The position numbers and the translations under genes were made by a program. Under the pieces are notes generated by a model, which had not been told where the DNA came from, ran no database searches, and was given only the letters and a program-made list of their open reading frames with translations. A stretch of 64,000 nucleotides of DNA from Bacteroidetes bacterium UBA7674 (lineage in GTDB: Bacteria; Bacteroidota; Bacteroidia; Chitinophagales; Chitinophagaceae), in contig DLHG01000015.1 in the NCBI GenBank assembly GCA_002483105.1, positions 256,197 to 320,196 on the forward strand, read 5' to 3'. Below, piece after piece: positions 1 through 7,664 of this stretch. The first letter of the stretch is position 1, and each line of letters begins with the position of its first letter.

Positions 1-45
1 GTCGGGGCTTTTCTATTTAATGTCACTAAAACTTAGGAGTGATGA

Positions 46-414
46 TCACTTCTCTATCCATCCCGCCTTTACATAAGAAGCATAACCTTTCTTAGTGAGG
101 GCCTTTAATTCTTTGAAGAGAGCGGCATCCGGCTTTTTGAAGTTGAAACAACTCTTGCCCTGCATACGCTTTTTTAGCTCGGGGCTTATATCATCCAGCA
201 GTGTGGGGTCAGCGTATACAGGCATCAGGTAAAAGCTTACATAGTTCTTGCTGATGCTTGCTGCACCAAAGAACATCGGCATTCCCTTCTTTACTTCTTT
301 CTTACAATTGAGACTATAGCCCTCATCCGATTGCTTCAGGTCGAGGCCCTTTGCATAGGGCTCCAGTATCTGCCTCAGCTCATGAAAAATTTCTATTGCT
401 GTTTCTTTCGCCAT
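46..414 (-). CDS. Hypothetical protein, 122 aa, downstream of ccmF
   Basis: Function not recognised. It is a small, probably cytosolic protein with no signal peptide or membrane segment. A Lys-rich C-terminal half contains a KSCFNFKK segment after an SPELKKR helix, a pattern loosely like small DUF1801-type proteins, but I would not assign it. The ATG at 414 was chosen because any longer start would run into the ccmF coding region; from here the gap to the ccmF stop is 11 bases. It therefore probably shares the ccmE-ccmF transcript, though nothing in its sequence links it to heme or cytochromes. Strong codon structure and operon position make it a real gene; its role is open. Confidence 0.75.
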   Translation of the reverse strand: MAKETAIEIFHELRQILEPYAKGLDLKQSDEGYSLNCKKEVKKGMPMFFGAASISKNYVSFYLMPVYADPTLLDDISPELKKRMQGKSCFNFKKPDAALFKELKALTKKGYASYVKAGWIEK

Positions 415-425
415 CACGGAAAATT

Positions 426-2900
426 TTATTCTGCTGAACGAGTCTTCGCTTCCTTTTGCGAATTGCGGTAGAACATACTGATAAGGAATCCTATCACCAT
501 TACCACAACACCCAGCCACAACACATTGATATAAGGGAACACCATCGCTTTAAGTACGATGAAGTCAGGGGTCTCCTGCCTTATTTCTATTTCTGCAGCA
601 CCTTCATCAGGAAGTATCTTACTGAAGCGGGTTTGCATATTCATTACAGCAAAGGTGTCTTCCACACTATACTCCCGCTGATCACGTATATAATAGATAG
701 GGGCAATATCCTTCACCTTACCCTTCATATTGAAAATGGTGAGGTTGGCAGCTACAGATACGTCACCCTGCACCGGTACATACTTTTCATTTTGCGCATT
801 AGGGATAAAACCATTGAACACCATGTAACCACCCGTAAGGAAGATACTATCCCCTTTGTGAACTGTGTACTTAGTATATGCATCTTTCAACTTAGAATTA
901 GACGCCTGGTTGATGTAAGTAAATATATCCCTGGTGAGGTAGTGCTTTGATGCCGGGTTTGCGGTAAAGCTCTCGGAGTTTTTAGGTTTAATAAGATCAG
1001 GATACAAAGTAAAGCGCTCTACTACTTCGTTTGTTGTAGTATCTATTCGCTCATAGTCAACACGGTAAAAAAGACGCGGGTCTGTTTCAGAAGTAGAATC
1101 ACCCTTGAATGTAGCCATATAGTCGGCCATCGCAACCGGAACGTCTTTGAACATCATGATGTTCTCCCTGTTTTCCTTCAGGGTTTGTTTCATGTCCTTG
1201 CCTTTCAGCCCGATGCTTTCTCCTGTAGTGTTCCATGAGATCACTTCTTTGTTGTATGACGAAAGCAGTATGCCCAACAGCATCAACCCAAAACCAAGGT
1301 GTGCAATAGGCGCACCTATTAATTTTAACCTTGCCTTTTGTATCGCGAATGCATAATAAAGATTAGCAACGATCGCATAACAAGAAGCAAACAACAACAA
1401 GAAGTAAGGACCTATCTCTATCTTCTGCGTGATACCTACCAATGCAGTAAATGCTGCCGAGATAATGAATGTAACAAGAAGACTACGGAACGCTGCCTTC
1501 ACACTGGTCTTTACGAACTTAAAGTATAATATGGTAGCAGATAAAAGCGCCACTACCATTACCACCCATATCTGTATACTGTTGTAGTGTTGCACGGGTT
1601 CGACGGGAGGTGCTACGTCTTTACCTGTTATCCATTTAGCTAACGGCGACCATACAGGGATAGAGGTACTTATAGATATCTGTATAGCAGAAAGCAACAG
1701 CACGAAAGAACCAATGAACATCCAGAACTCACGGGAACTGGCCTCTTCTTCTTTCTTTATGCGAGGCATAGCTTTCCAGCGCTTCCACATCAACCCGATA
1801 CTGATGAGCAGCAACACGCCTATTATCGCCAGCAAGTGATACGTGAGCGATGAGCCCTCACCTGTGAACGCATGTACCGAGGTATCACCCAATATACCTG
1901 TACGTGTAAGGAAAGTAGAATACCAGATAAGCAGGTGCGTGAGCAACAGCAGTATAAAAGTGAAAATGATAGAGCGCTTAGTTGCTTTATATATTAATAA
2001 CGTATGCAGGCCTGCTACCAAAGTCAGCCAGGGAACGAGTGATGCATTCTCTACCGGGTCCCATGCCCAATAGCCACCAAAATTCAGCGACTCGTAAGCC
2101 CATGCACCACCCATCATGATACCCAGCCCTAATACCCCTCCGGAAAATAACGACCATGCCAATGTTGGTTTCACGAACAACTGGTAATCCCCTTTCCAAA
2201 GAGCAGCGATGCAATAAGCAAATGGTATCAATGTAGAAGCAAAACCCAGGAACAATACCGGCGGGTGTATCACCATCCAGTAGTTCTGCAGCGAAACATT
2301 CAGGCCATTACCATCCTGAATGTACTTGCTGAGGTAGTCGGGATCCGCAAATATGGGCGCGGCCTGCATCTTATCACGCAGCAGTATGAACGGCGAGCTA
2401 CCAATATTGATGGTGTCTCCGAAATACAAACCCAATAAAGTTGTAGCGATAGCCACCTGCACCAGCGCGATGATAGACATGGCGCGGGATTCTAATTTCT
2501 TGCCCCTTGCCATTACTACCAGGCCCAGCATACTGTTCCAGAAAGCCCAAAGCATGAAGCTACCCTCAGAGCCCTCCCAGAAACAGGAAAGCAGGTACTC
2601 CATCGGCAACGCCTTCGATGAGTGGGCGTAGGCGTAATTGTATTCAAAAAGGTGATTGGAAATAATATAATAGAGTGCAGTAAAAATGCCGAGAACAGAA
2701 ACAGTATGAATAATGAAACTACCACGAGCCATCTTCAGCCAGCTGCGGCTACCCTCAAGATCACTGTCCTCGGTATTGGCCGAACGGAAATAAGCGAATG
2801 CGGAAAATAAAGATGCGATAAAGGAGAGAATGATAAAAAAATAGCCCAGCTTCCCGGGCAATAAATTTTCTCCAATGAATTGTGTTTCCAATGAATTCAA
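426..2900 (-). CDS. ccmF: Cytochrome c heme lyase subunit CcmF
   Basis: Integral membrane protein of 824 residues that takes heme from holo-CcmE and attaches it to apocytochrome c in the periplasm (known role of the family). The tryptophan-rich WWD segment is visible at about residues 275-292 (GGYWAWDPVENASLVPW), preceded by a conserved His in MVIHPPVLF (about residue 212). There are many hydrophobic helices and a large periplasmic loop near residues 570-770. The start is TTG: a stop codon lies two codons upstream, and the next Met (residue 57) would remove the first membrane helix; a second TTG three codons in is an alternative. It follows ccmE by 71 bases on the same strand. CcmA, CcmB, CcmC and CcmH are not in this window. 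Confidence 0.93.
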   Translation of the reverse strand: MNSLETQFIGENLLPGKLGYFFIILSFIASLFSAFAYFRSANTEDSDLEGSRSWLKMARGSFIIHTVSVLGIFTALYYIISNHLFEYNYAYAHSSKALPMEYLLSCFWEGSEGSFMLWAFWNSMLGLVVMARGKKLESRAMSIIALVQVAIATTLLGLYFGDTINIGSSPFILLRDKMQAAPIFADPDYLSKYIQDGNGLNVSLQNYWMVIHPPVLFLGFASTLIPFAYCIAALWKGDYQLFVKPTLAWSLFSGGVLGLGIMMGGAWAYESLNFGGYWAWDPVENASLVPWLTLVAGLHTLLIYKATKRSIIFTFILLLLTHLLIWYSTFLTRTGILGDTSVHAFTGEGSSLTYHLLAIIGVLLLISIGLMWKRWKAMPRIKKEEEASSREFWMFIGSFVLLLSAIQISISTSIPVWSPLAKWITGKDVAPPVEPVQHYNSIQIWVVMVVALLSATILYFKFVKTSVKAAFRSLLVTFIISAAFTALVGITQKIEIGPYFLLLFASCYAIVANLYYAFAIQKARLKLIGAPIAHLGFGLMLLGILLSSYNKEVISWNTTGESIGLKGKDMKQTLKENRENIMMFKDVPVAMADYMATFKGDSTSETDPRLFYRVDYERIDTTTNEVVERFTLYPDLIKPKNSESFTANPASKHYLTRDIFTYINQASNSKLKDAYTKYTVHKGDSIFLTGGYMVFNGFIPNAQNEKYVPVQGDVSVAANLTIFNMKGKVKDIAPIYYIRDQREYSVEDTFAVMNMQTRFSKILPDEGAAEIEIRQETPDFIVLKAMVFPYINVLWLGVVVMVIGFLISMFYRNSQKEAKTRSAE

Positions 2901-2971
2901 AAATTAAAAGTAAGCCCCTTCAGGCCCGTCCGAATGGATCTTTCATCCGGGCGGAGGTTGGGGGTTAAAAA

Positions 2972-3355
2972 CTAGCCCATATCACCTACTACCTGATCCT
3001 TCTTGTACTTGGAAGGACATTTCATTTGTATGCCGGTGCAGTGAAATTCTCCATTATCTATGAAGCCCTTCATAACTATTTGCTCCGACTTTTCTATATC
3101 CATAGGTTTTCCACCCTTAAATATCACTTTGGTAGTTGCCCCGGATTTGTCTTTTGCGTAAAAAATAAAGCGGTTGGGGTCATTAGCGTCCATGGGTTTG
3201 TCCTTTTGCAGGAAACCGATAACATGATAGCTTTTGCCGGGTGTTTCAGCGGCTGAAGCAAAGGTCTCATAAGTGCTGAAATCGCTGAACATACCTGTAA
3301 TTACAGCTATAGCAACGGCTACCAATACCAATAGTACAATCTGCGTCTTTTTCAT
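2972..3355 (-). CDS. ccmE: Cytochrome c maturation protein CcmE, CxxxY type
   Basis: Periplasmic heme chaperone anchored by one N-terminal helix (MKKTQIVLLVLVAVAIAVI), followed by the OB-fold beta-barrel of CcmE. In classical CcmE the heme is bound through a His in an HxxxY motif. Here the corresponding segment reads MKCPSKY, so the heme ligand position is Cys113 with Tyr117 (numbered from the ATG), i.e. CxxxY. That variant is known from archaea and Desulfovibrio and is called system I*. The protein has 127 residues, slightly short for the family. ATG at 3355 is preferred over a TTG three codons upstream. It is the first gene of the ccmE-ccmF unit. Confidence 0.9.
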   Translation of the reverse strand: MKKTQIVLLVLVAVAIAVITGMFSDFSTYETFASAAETPGKSYHVIGFLQKDKPMDANDPNRFIFYAKDKSGATTKVIFKGGKPMDIEKSEQIVMKGFIDNGEFHCTGIQMKCPSKYKKDQVVGDMG

Positions 3356-3473
3356 TACCCGCAAAGTTACAGGTATTTAGGGTTCAAAAGCCACTGATGA
3401 GGTATCAAAAGTATTGATATACAATGAAATGTTACAATGTCTAATACTTGAGTATTGTTATGATATAATCCTG

Positions 3474-3481
3474 TAAATTTG
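3474..3481 (+). promoter_or_regulatory. -7 promoter element (TAAATTTG) for the agmatinase-family gene
   Basis: Exact match to the Bacteroidota -7 consensus TAnnTTTG, 21 bases before the ATG at 3503. Possible -33 TTG triplets lie at 3448 and 3455. It is one of seven elements in this window with an 18-21 base spacing to the start codon. Confidence 0.65.
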
Positions 3482-3502
3482 CGCCTCAAATTGAATTACT
3501 GC

Positions 3503-4549
3503 ATGGCTGATCTGGCAAATTTCGACCCCAATTCGGTAGGGCTAAAGACCAACAACATCTTTGGCTTACCTTTTAAAGAAGACGAAGCGGCACTGGTATT
3601 ACTACCCGTACCCTGGGAAGTGACTGTCTCTTACAGGCAGGGAACAGCAAGAGGGCCGGAAAATATCTTTGACGCCTCCATGCAAATAGACCTTTACGAC
3701 CCCGATGTAGTAGATGGATGGAAGAAGGGCTTCCATATGCTGCCGGTAGATAAGAACATCCGCAAGAAGAGCGATTTTCTCCGCCAATGTGCTGAACTCA
3801 TCATCTCGCACCTTACCGAGGGTGGCAGCGTAGAAGAGAACGGTCAACTGGCCAATAAACTGCAAGGCATAAACGAAGGTGGCGAAATGATGTGCAACTG
3901 GGTACAGGAAATGACCGCCCGCCTGCTGAAAGAAGGAAGGAAAGTAGGGTTGATAGGCGGCGACCACTCTACCCCGCTTGGGTTCATTAAAGCACTGGCT
4001 GAGATACATCCTGAGTTTGGTGTGTTGCAAATAGATGCACATGCCGACCTGAGAAATGCGTTTGAAGGATTTACTTATTCTCACGCATCCATTATGTACA
4101 ACGTACTGAACATGGTGCCGCAAGTGAAGAAACTGGTGCAGGTAGGTGTTCGTGACTATTGCGATGAAGAACTGGAAGTAATACAAAACAGCAATGGCCG
4201 TGTAGAAACTTTCTTTGATAAGAACATAAAAGAACAACAATACGAAGGCGCTACCTGGAAACAGATATGCCTGAATATTATAGACAAGCTGCCACAGAAA
4301 GTATATGTGAGCTTTGACATTGACGGCCTTGACCCTAAGCTGTGCCCTAACACAGGTACACCAGTACCGGGAGGCTTTGAACTGGAGCAGGTATTCTACC
4401 TATTCAAGCAACTGAAGCTAAGTGGCCGTGAACTAATAGGCTTTGATGTGAATGAGGTCTCTACCGGCATACAGACCGCTGACAATATAGATGCGATAGT
4501 AGGCGCCAGAGCGCTGTATAAGCTGTGCAACCTGATGGTAGCGGAGTAG
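3503..4549 (+). CDS. Arginase/agmatinase/formimidoylglutamase family hydrolase
   Basis: Cytosolic binuclear-manganese ureohydrolase of 348 residues that cleaves a guanidino or formimino compound. The metal-binding motifs are intact and in order: GGDHS, DAHADL and SFDIDGLDP. A family-typical TARGP segment lies near the N-terminus, and the protein ends with the usual EVSTGIQTADN region. Substrate cannot be told from sequence alone; agmatine, arginine and formimidoylglutamate are all possible, and no hut or polyamine gene is adjacent. ATG at 3503 fits the promoter element upstream; a TTG eight codons earlier overlaps that promoter and is unlikely. It is monocistronic and ends at a strong bidirectional terminator. 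Confidence 0.9.
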   Translation: MADLANFDPNSVGLKTNNIFGLPFKEDEAALVLLPVPWEVTVSYRQGTARGPENIFDASMQIDLYDPDVVDGWKKGFHMLPVDKNIRKKSDFLRQCAELIISHLTEGGSVEENGQLANKLQGINEGGEMMCNWVQEMTARLLKEGRKVGLIGGDHSTPLGFIKALAEIHPEFGVLQIDAHADLRNAFEGFTYSHASIMYNVLNMVPQVKKLVQVGVRDYCDEELEVIQNSNGRVETFFDKNIKEQQYEGATWKQICLNIIDKLPQKVYVSFDIDGLDPKLCPNTGTPVPGGFELEQVFYLFKQLKLSGRELIGFDVNEVSTGIQTADNIDAIVGARALYKLCNLMVAE

Positions 4550-4586
4550 TTGACAGGTTGATTATTTTACAAGTTGATACGATAAA

Positions 4587-4626
4587 CGAAAGAAGGTAGT
4601 GCATCTGCACTACCTTCTTTCGTTTT
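4587..4626. terminator. Bidirectional rho-independent terminator
   Basis: Perfect 17-base inverted repeat (4587-4603 and 4606-4622, core gaaggtagtgca) with a two-base gap, flanked by TTTT on the right and AAA on the left. It lies between two convergent genes and can serve both. Confidence 0.9.
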
Positions 4627-4642
4627 CTATTAGTTTATTAAC

Positions 4643-5248
4643 CTAATTCAGGCTTTTCTTCAGTTCTTCTATTTTAAGTTTCTCCGTGTTGATAGCAGCC
4701 TGTTTCTGGGTGAGGATGGTGTTGAATTCCACCATTTCCTTTTCACGGGCTTCCTTTTCTTTCAGCAGCTTTTTGTTTTCCTCTTCCATGGTTTTCAAGA
4801 GGGCCTCCTGCGTCAGTACGTTTTGGTTGGTGGCTACATAACCGCCAAATTGGTTCAGGAAGTCCTGCACTTTGCTGATAAGCGCTCCATCTTTTGCCCC
4901 CGATACGAAGTTGTCATATCCCTTTGCCACCAGCATGGTCACGTTGCTCTTGCCTTTCTTTCCATCCACCTTTACATATATATCCAGTTTTTCAGAAGAC
5001 ACACGTCCCCAGTTTACCCCTTTATATACATCATATCCCTTCTCCGAGCTCTTCCTTCCGAAGCCTTCTTTATCCAGGCGGTTTTTCAGCCAGTCCTCTA
5101 CCAAGTCAGATTCTGCCATAAAATCTGCCGTAATTGCAGGTTGCTGCACGTCTTTGAATTTCGCGTTTGTCTCCCTTGCATTCTGCGCAAAAGCGCTCAT
5201 ACCAATGCTTATAGAAAATACTAATAATGCGATACCTTTCTTCAACAT
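4643..5248 (-). CDS. Exported hypothetical protein with C-terminal coiled coil
   Basis: Function not recognised. A clean signal peptide ending in SAFAQ (residues 1-22) predicts export to the periplasm. The middle (about 35-130) alternates Lys/Asp-rich and hydrophobic stretches and looks like a compact alpha/beta domain. From about residue 145 to the end the sequence is a charged heptad-like helix rich in Glu and Lys, predicted to form a coiled coil. At 201 residues it is a complete small protein with a normal ATG start. It shares its 3' side with the convergent agmatinase-family gene through the terminator. It might scaffold or bind cell-wall material, but that is only a guess. Confidence 0.75.
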   Translation of the reverse strand: MLKKGIALLVFSISIGMSAFAQNARETNAKFKDVQQPAITADFMAESDLVEDWLKNRLDKEGFGRKSSEKGYDVYKGVNWGRVSSEKLDIYVKVDGKKGKSNVTMLVAKGYDNFVSGAKDGALISKVQDFLNQFGGYVATNQNVLTQEALLKTMEEENKKLLKEKEAREKEMVEFNTILTQKQAAINTEKLKIEELKKSLN

Positions 5249-5331
5249 TCAAAAAATTGTTTGGTTACTGATGAGTTATCAAATTGTGTACCAAACCAAC
5301 CTTTCTACCGGGAATTAGGGATGGCCAAATA

Positions 5332-5955
5332 TTACAGATCTGCTAATGCTTTTACTTTGCGCATTTCAGCAAGGCGGGCTTTTTCCAACTCTTTATCTTC
5401 GTAGTAGATCCTGCCGAAAGGAATAATGGCTTGTTTTTCTGCTCTCCATTTATTCCTTATTTGCTCTGTGTAGCGGCGGGAGAAACGGATCTCGTTACAA
5501 GCAGAATTTGCGATGAGGTAAGGGTCTTTTTCCGATGCATCTATCCACTTACCTCTATTATAGTTGGTTGCCACGGAATCGATGCTCATGTCTTCGTTGT
5601 ACTTAATAGGCACGATATAAACCATATCCATCTGGCAAAAGATACCGGAGTCACTCATCCTGTACGTACCCACAGCCCAGAGCGCGTCTTCTTCGTGCAT
5701 GCAATAGATGCGCTGGATCACATTGCCCTTCAGGGTGAAGTAATAGTCTTCTATACCACAATCGGTACCTATGCAGGCTTTCTTATCACATAGCGAAGAG
5801 TCCTCGCTTTCGCAGGAAGTAACGAACAGCTCTATGTTGGATAAGGATGCCTTTTCTTCCTTTTGTTTTTGATAAGAGGTCTTATCGTCATTGCCGCAGG
5901 CAGCCAGGCCCACGATAATGAACACTACTGCTGAATAGAATAAGTGCTTCATCAT
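5332..5955 (-). CDS. Putative lipoprotein, 207 aa
   Basis: Function not recognised. The N-terminus is a lipoprotein signal: MMKHLF, a hydrophobic core, then the lipobox GLAAC with the lipidated Cys near residue 20, followed by GNDDK. An acidic residue after the Cys region is common in Bacteroidota lipoproteins. The mature part contains several further cysteines (CESEDSSLCDKKACIGTDC), which in the periplasm would probably form disulfides. The start could be either of two adjacent ATG codons. It is separated from the flanking genes by short gaps and may be cotranscribed with the small genes upstream on the same strand. Confidence 0.8.
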   Translation of the reverse strand: MMKHLFYSAVVFIIVGLAACGNDDKTSYQKQKEEKASLSNIELFVTSCESEDSSLCDKKACIGTDCGIEDYYFTLKGNVIQRIYCMHEEDALWAVGTYRMSDSGIFCQMDMVYIVPIKYNEDMSIDSVATNYNRGKWIDASEKDPYLIANSACNEIRFSRRYTEQIRNKWRAEKQAIIPFGRIYYEDKELEKARLAEMRKVKALADL

Positions 5956-5979
5956 TGTAAAAATGTGAAGCGAAGATAA

Positions 5980-6255
5980 TTATTGCAATTGTATATCCCC
6001 CTGCTCGGGAGTGATCATCTTTTCGTGGTCAACTGCCGGCATTATATTCTCCACTTGCCCGGAAATAGAACGGGTATCGGTTTCTTCAATCGACTCGTAC
6101 AAGATATAAAAGCTAAACGCATTGCGGGCACTTAAAGAAGCAGCCTGCATATCCGTCCTGATGATACCTATAGTCTTATTATCACTGAGCCAGGCATTTA
6201 CGCCTAGCTCCAGCTTTTCAATACTTTCTTCTATAAAGAACTTTGTCTTTTTCAT
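5980..6255 (-). CDS. Small hypothetical protein, Cse60-like fold suspected
   Basis: A 91-residue cytosolic protein. The layout, a basic start followed by FFIEESIEKLELGVNAWL, a short beta strand (TIGIIRTDMQ) and a final strand FSFYILYE, resembles the small Cse60/DUF2758 proteins of Firmicutes. Those have an N-terminal strand, a helix and two strands ending in a Tyr-Glu. That is a pattern resemblance only. The last 35 residues are acidic and probably disordered. It lies 11 bases downstream of the next small gene on the same strand, so the two are likely cotranscribed. No function is assigned. Confidence 0.6.
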   Translation of the reverse strand: MKKTKFFIEESIEKLELGVNAWLSDNKTIGIIRTDMQAASLSARNAFSFYILYESIEETDTRSISGQVENIMPAVDHEKMITPEQGDIQLQ

Positions 6256-6266
6256 AAAAATATCTC

Positions 6267-6485
6267 CTAGAAATACTCGTTAGTCAGTTCTATACTGGCC
6301 ACATTGCCAACATCTACTGTATGTGGCGTCTCGCCATCAACCATCAGTACAATTGTGGTGGTAAGTGTATCATTGGGTTCTGTTATATACCCGAAATAAC
6401 TTTCGCCATTTCTGTAATTGATTGCGATCTTTTTACGTTCGTGCATACTTTTCTCCAGTACGCTGGTTACTTCCGCAGGTGTCAT
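6267..6485 (-). CDS. Small hypothetical protein, possible SH3-like barrel
   Basis: A 72-residue protein with a short N-terminal helix (EVTSVLEKSMHERKK) followed by several likely beta strands (KIAINYRNG, YFGYITEPND, TTTIVLMVD, HTVDVGNVASIEL). The strand pattern, with a turn-rich middle and a final VxxIEL strand, is what small SH3- or Sm-like barrels look like, but no family is recognised. ATG start. It precedes the 91-residue gene by 11 bases on the same strand. Confidence 0.6.
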   Translation of the reverse strand: MTPAEVTSVLEKSMHERKKIAINYRNGESYFGYITEPNDTLTTTIVLMVDGETPHTVDVGNVASIELTNEYF

Positions 6486-6534
6486 AACATATATGTTTCC
6501 TTAACTCTACTATAAAATCGTACCGCGAAGCGAT

Positions 6535-6566
6535 CTAAAAAGAAATACCGGCATAAAGCCGGTATT
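6535..6566 (-). terminator. Rho-independent terminator
   Basis: Perfect 9-base arms (6544-6552 aataccggc and 6558-6566) around a 5-base loop. Read on the minus strand, the stem is followed by a T-rich run from 6543 down to 6535. It marks the end of a minus-strand transcript from the 6.6-7.5 kb region. Confidence 0.7.
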
Positions 6567-6621
6567 CTTCAGTTTTTCATACTCGTAGGTGTTGCGCTTG
6601 TGCGCCGGAAACTCTTTATTG

Positions 6622-6819
6622 CTAGAAAAGCCAGTCGAGCCTTTCCTGCTCGTCCATGGTTTCCATAATATTCAAATCCCTTACCGTCATCAGGCAGTTT
6701 ATTTCTACCTCCACCTGCTGCTGTATATTGTAAACAATAGCAAAGTGATTGTGTAAATGTTTTACTCCATCATTTTGCAACCTGTGCGGCTGTATGAGAA
6801 GCAATGATGAGATAAGCAT
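6622..6819 (-). CDS. Possible small protein, 65 aa
   Basis: Weakly supported. The reading frame has an ATG start and an acidic, helix-like C-terminal end (NIMETMDEQERLDWLF). A terminator sits about 55 bases downstream on the same strand, so the region is at least transcribed. No homologous family is recognised. The N-terminal hydrophobic stretch MLISSLLLI is short for a membrane anchor. The 158 bases upstream are A/T-rich, contain a small ccgtc/gacgg stem and hold no other gene. Confidence 0.35.
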   Translation of the reverse strand: MLISSLLLIQPHRLQNDGVKHLHNHFAIVYNIQQQVEVEINCLMTVRDLNIMETMDEQERLDWLF

Positions 6820-6977
6820 TTTTTTGTTTTCTTTTTTGAGATAAAGTGTTCCTCAAATTTAATTCACGGGACTTTACCAAAACACCGTCAAACGACGGAG
6901 GGTGTGAAAAAACTTATTCGCCCAAAAAGTAAGTGATTGATTATCAATAGAAAAGAGAGAAAACTTTTTTGTTAACA

Positions 6978-7460
6978 CTACTCTTTATCGTAAAAACGCA
7001 TGTTATTTAACAGTTTCACAACTGTTTTAGCCAGCCTATCCACGCGTGTTTGCTCTCTTTTGGCCTCATATATCCAGTCAATGTAGTTCTGCTGGTCGGT
7101 ATCAGAGAGGGTATTGAAGAATTTCAGTGCTGCGGGTTCATCTTGCAGACACAACATCATTTCATCAGGAATATCAACCGGATCATTGTCTAAATACAAT
7201 AGTACATCAACATAGTCGCCGGCTTTTTTATTGATAGCCTTTCGGGCGATGGCATTTACCGGAAGGAATAAATTACCACTCTTCATGGGCATAAGGTGAT
7301 ATTTCTTTAACTCATGGTTATCTATTCGGCCCTTCACCCGCACCATACCGAAAGCGCCTTTGATCTCCGCAGATATGCCGGGCACTTGTGCATAGGTCCA
7401 GCCCCCTTTACCGGGATATTTTTCGAGGAGGAGTTTGTTGTGGAAGAGTGGTTTGGACAT
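6978..7460 (-). CDS. DUF1905/YdeI-type protein
   Basis: A 160-residue cytosolic protein with two segments. The first is an N-terminal DUF1905-like barrel (about 1-95): GGWTYAQVPG, FGMVRVKGRID and LPVNAIARKAINKKAGDYVDVLL. The second is a C-terminal helical YdeI/OmpD-associated segment (about 100-160) with an ALKFFNTLSDTDQQNYIDWIYEAKREQTR pattern, i.e. the LSxxxxxxYxxWIxxAKxxxTR signature of that group. The family is widespread and its biochemical role is unclear, although some members have been linked to bacteriocin protection. The start codon overlaps the stop codon of a tiny upstream ORF (TAATG), which suggests translational coupling. Confidence 0.85.
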   Translation of the reverse strand: MSKPLFHNKLLLEKYPGKGGWTYAQVPGISAEIKGAFGMVRVKGRIDNHELKKYHLMPMKSGNLFLPVNAIARKAINKKAGDYVDVLLYLDNDPVDIPDEMMLCLQDEPAALKFFNTLSDTDQQNYIDWIYEAKREQTRVDRLAKTVVKLLNNMRFYDKE

Positions 7461-7558
7461 TATTTGTCTTCTTTATAACTACCCCACTTAAAGATGTAGG
7501 GCACGGCATCCACAGCCAGACCGCCCGAAGCACATAGCATGAAAGTTGACCAGGTCAT
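7460..7558 (-). CDS. Candidate 32-aa small membrane protein, coupled to the DUF1905 gene
   Basis: A short frame with an ATG at 7558 and a TAA that overlaps the ATG of the DUF1905/YdeI gene as TAATG. The peptide begins MTWSTFMLCASGGLAVDAV and ends in a charged tail (SYKEDK), so it could be a single short membrane segment with a charged cytoplasmic end. Codon choice looks like that of real genes here. Short length makes chance a possibility, but the exact stop-start overlap argues for translation. No known family is recognised. A similar core (GGLA, Val four residues later, Trp six further on) occurs in another tiny ORF at 9904-10005. Confidence 0.45.
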   Translation of the reverse strand: MTWSTFMLCASGGLAVDAVPYIFKWGSYKEDK

Positions 7559-7664
7559 AGTTAAAGTTAAGAAAATGTGATGAAATCACCCCCCCTAAGC
7601 ACACCTTTCTGTCTCGCGCCATATGAACCTATTAACTTATCCACCTATTTACTACTTTAGCCTT

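Noticed and set aside
3602..4240. Minus-strand frame of 212 codons inside the agmatinase-family gene
   Set aside because: It is antisense to a gene with intact metal motifs and lacks features of its own.
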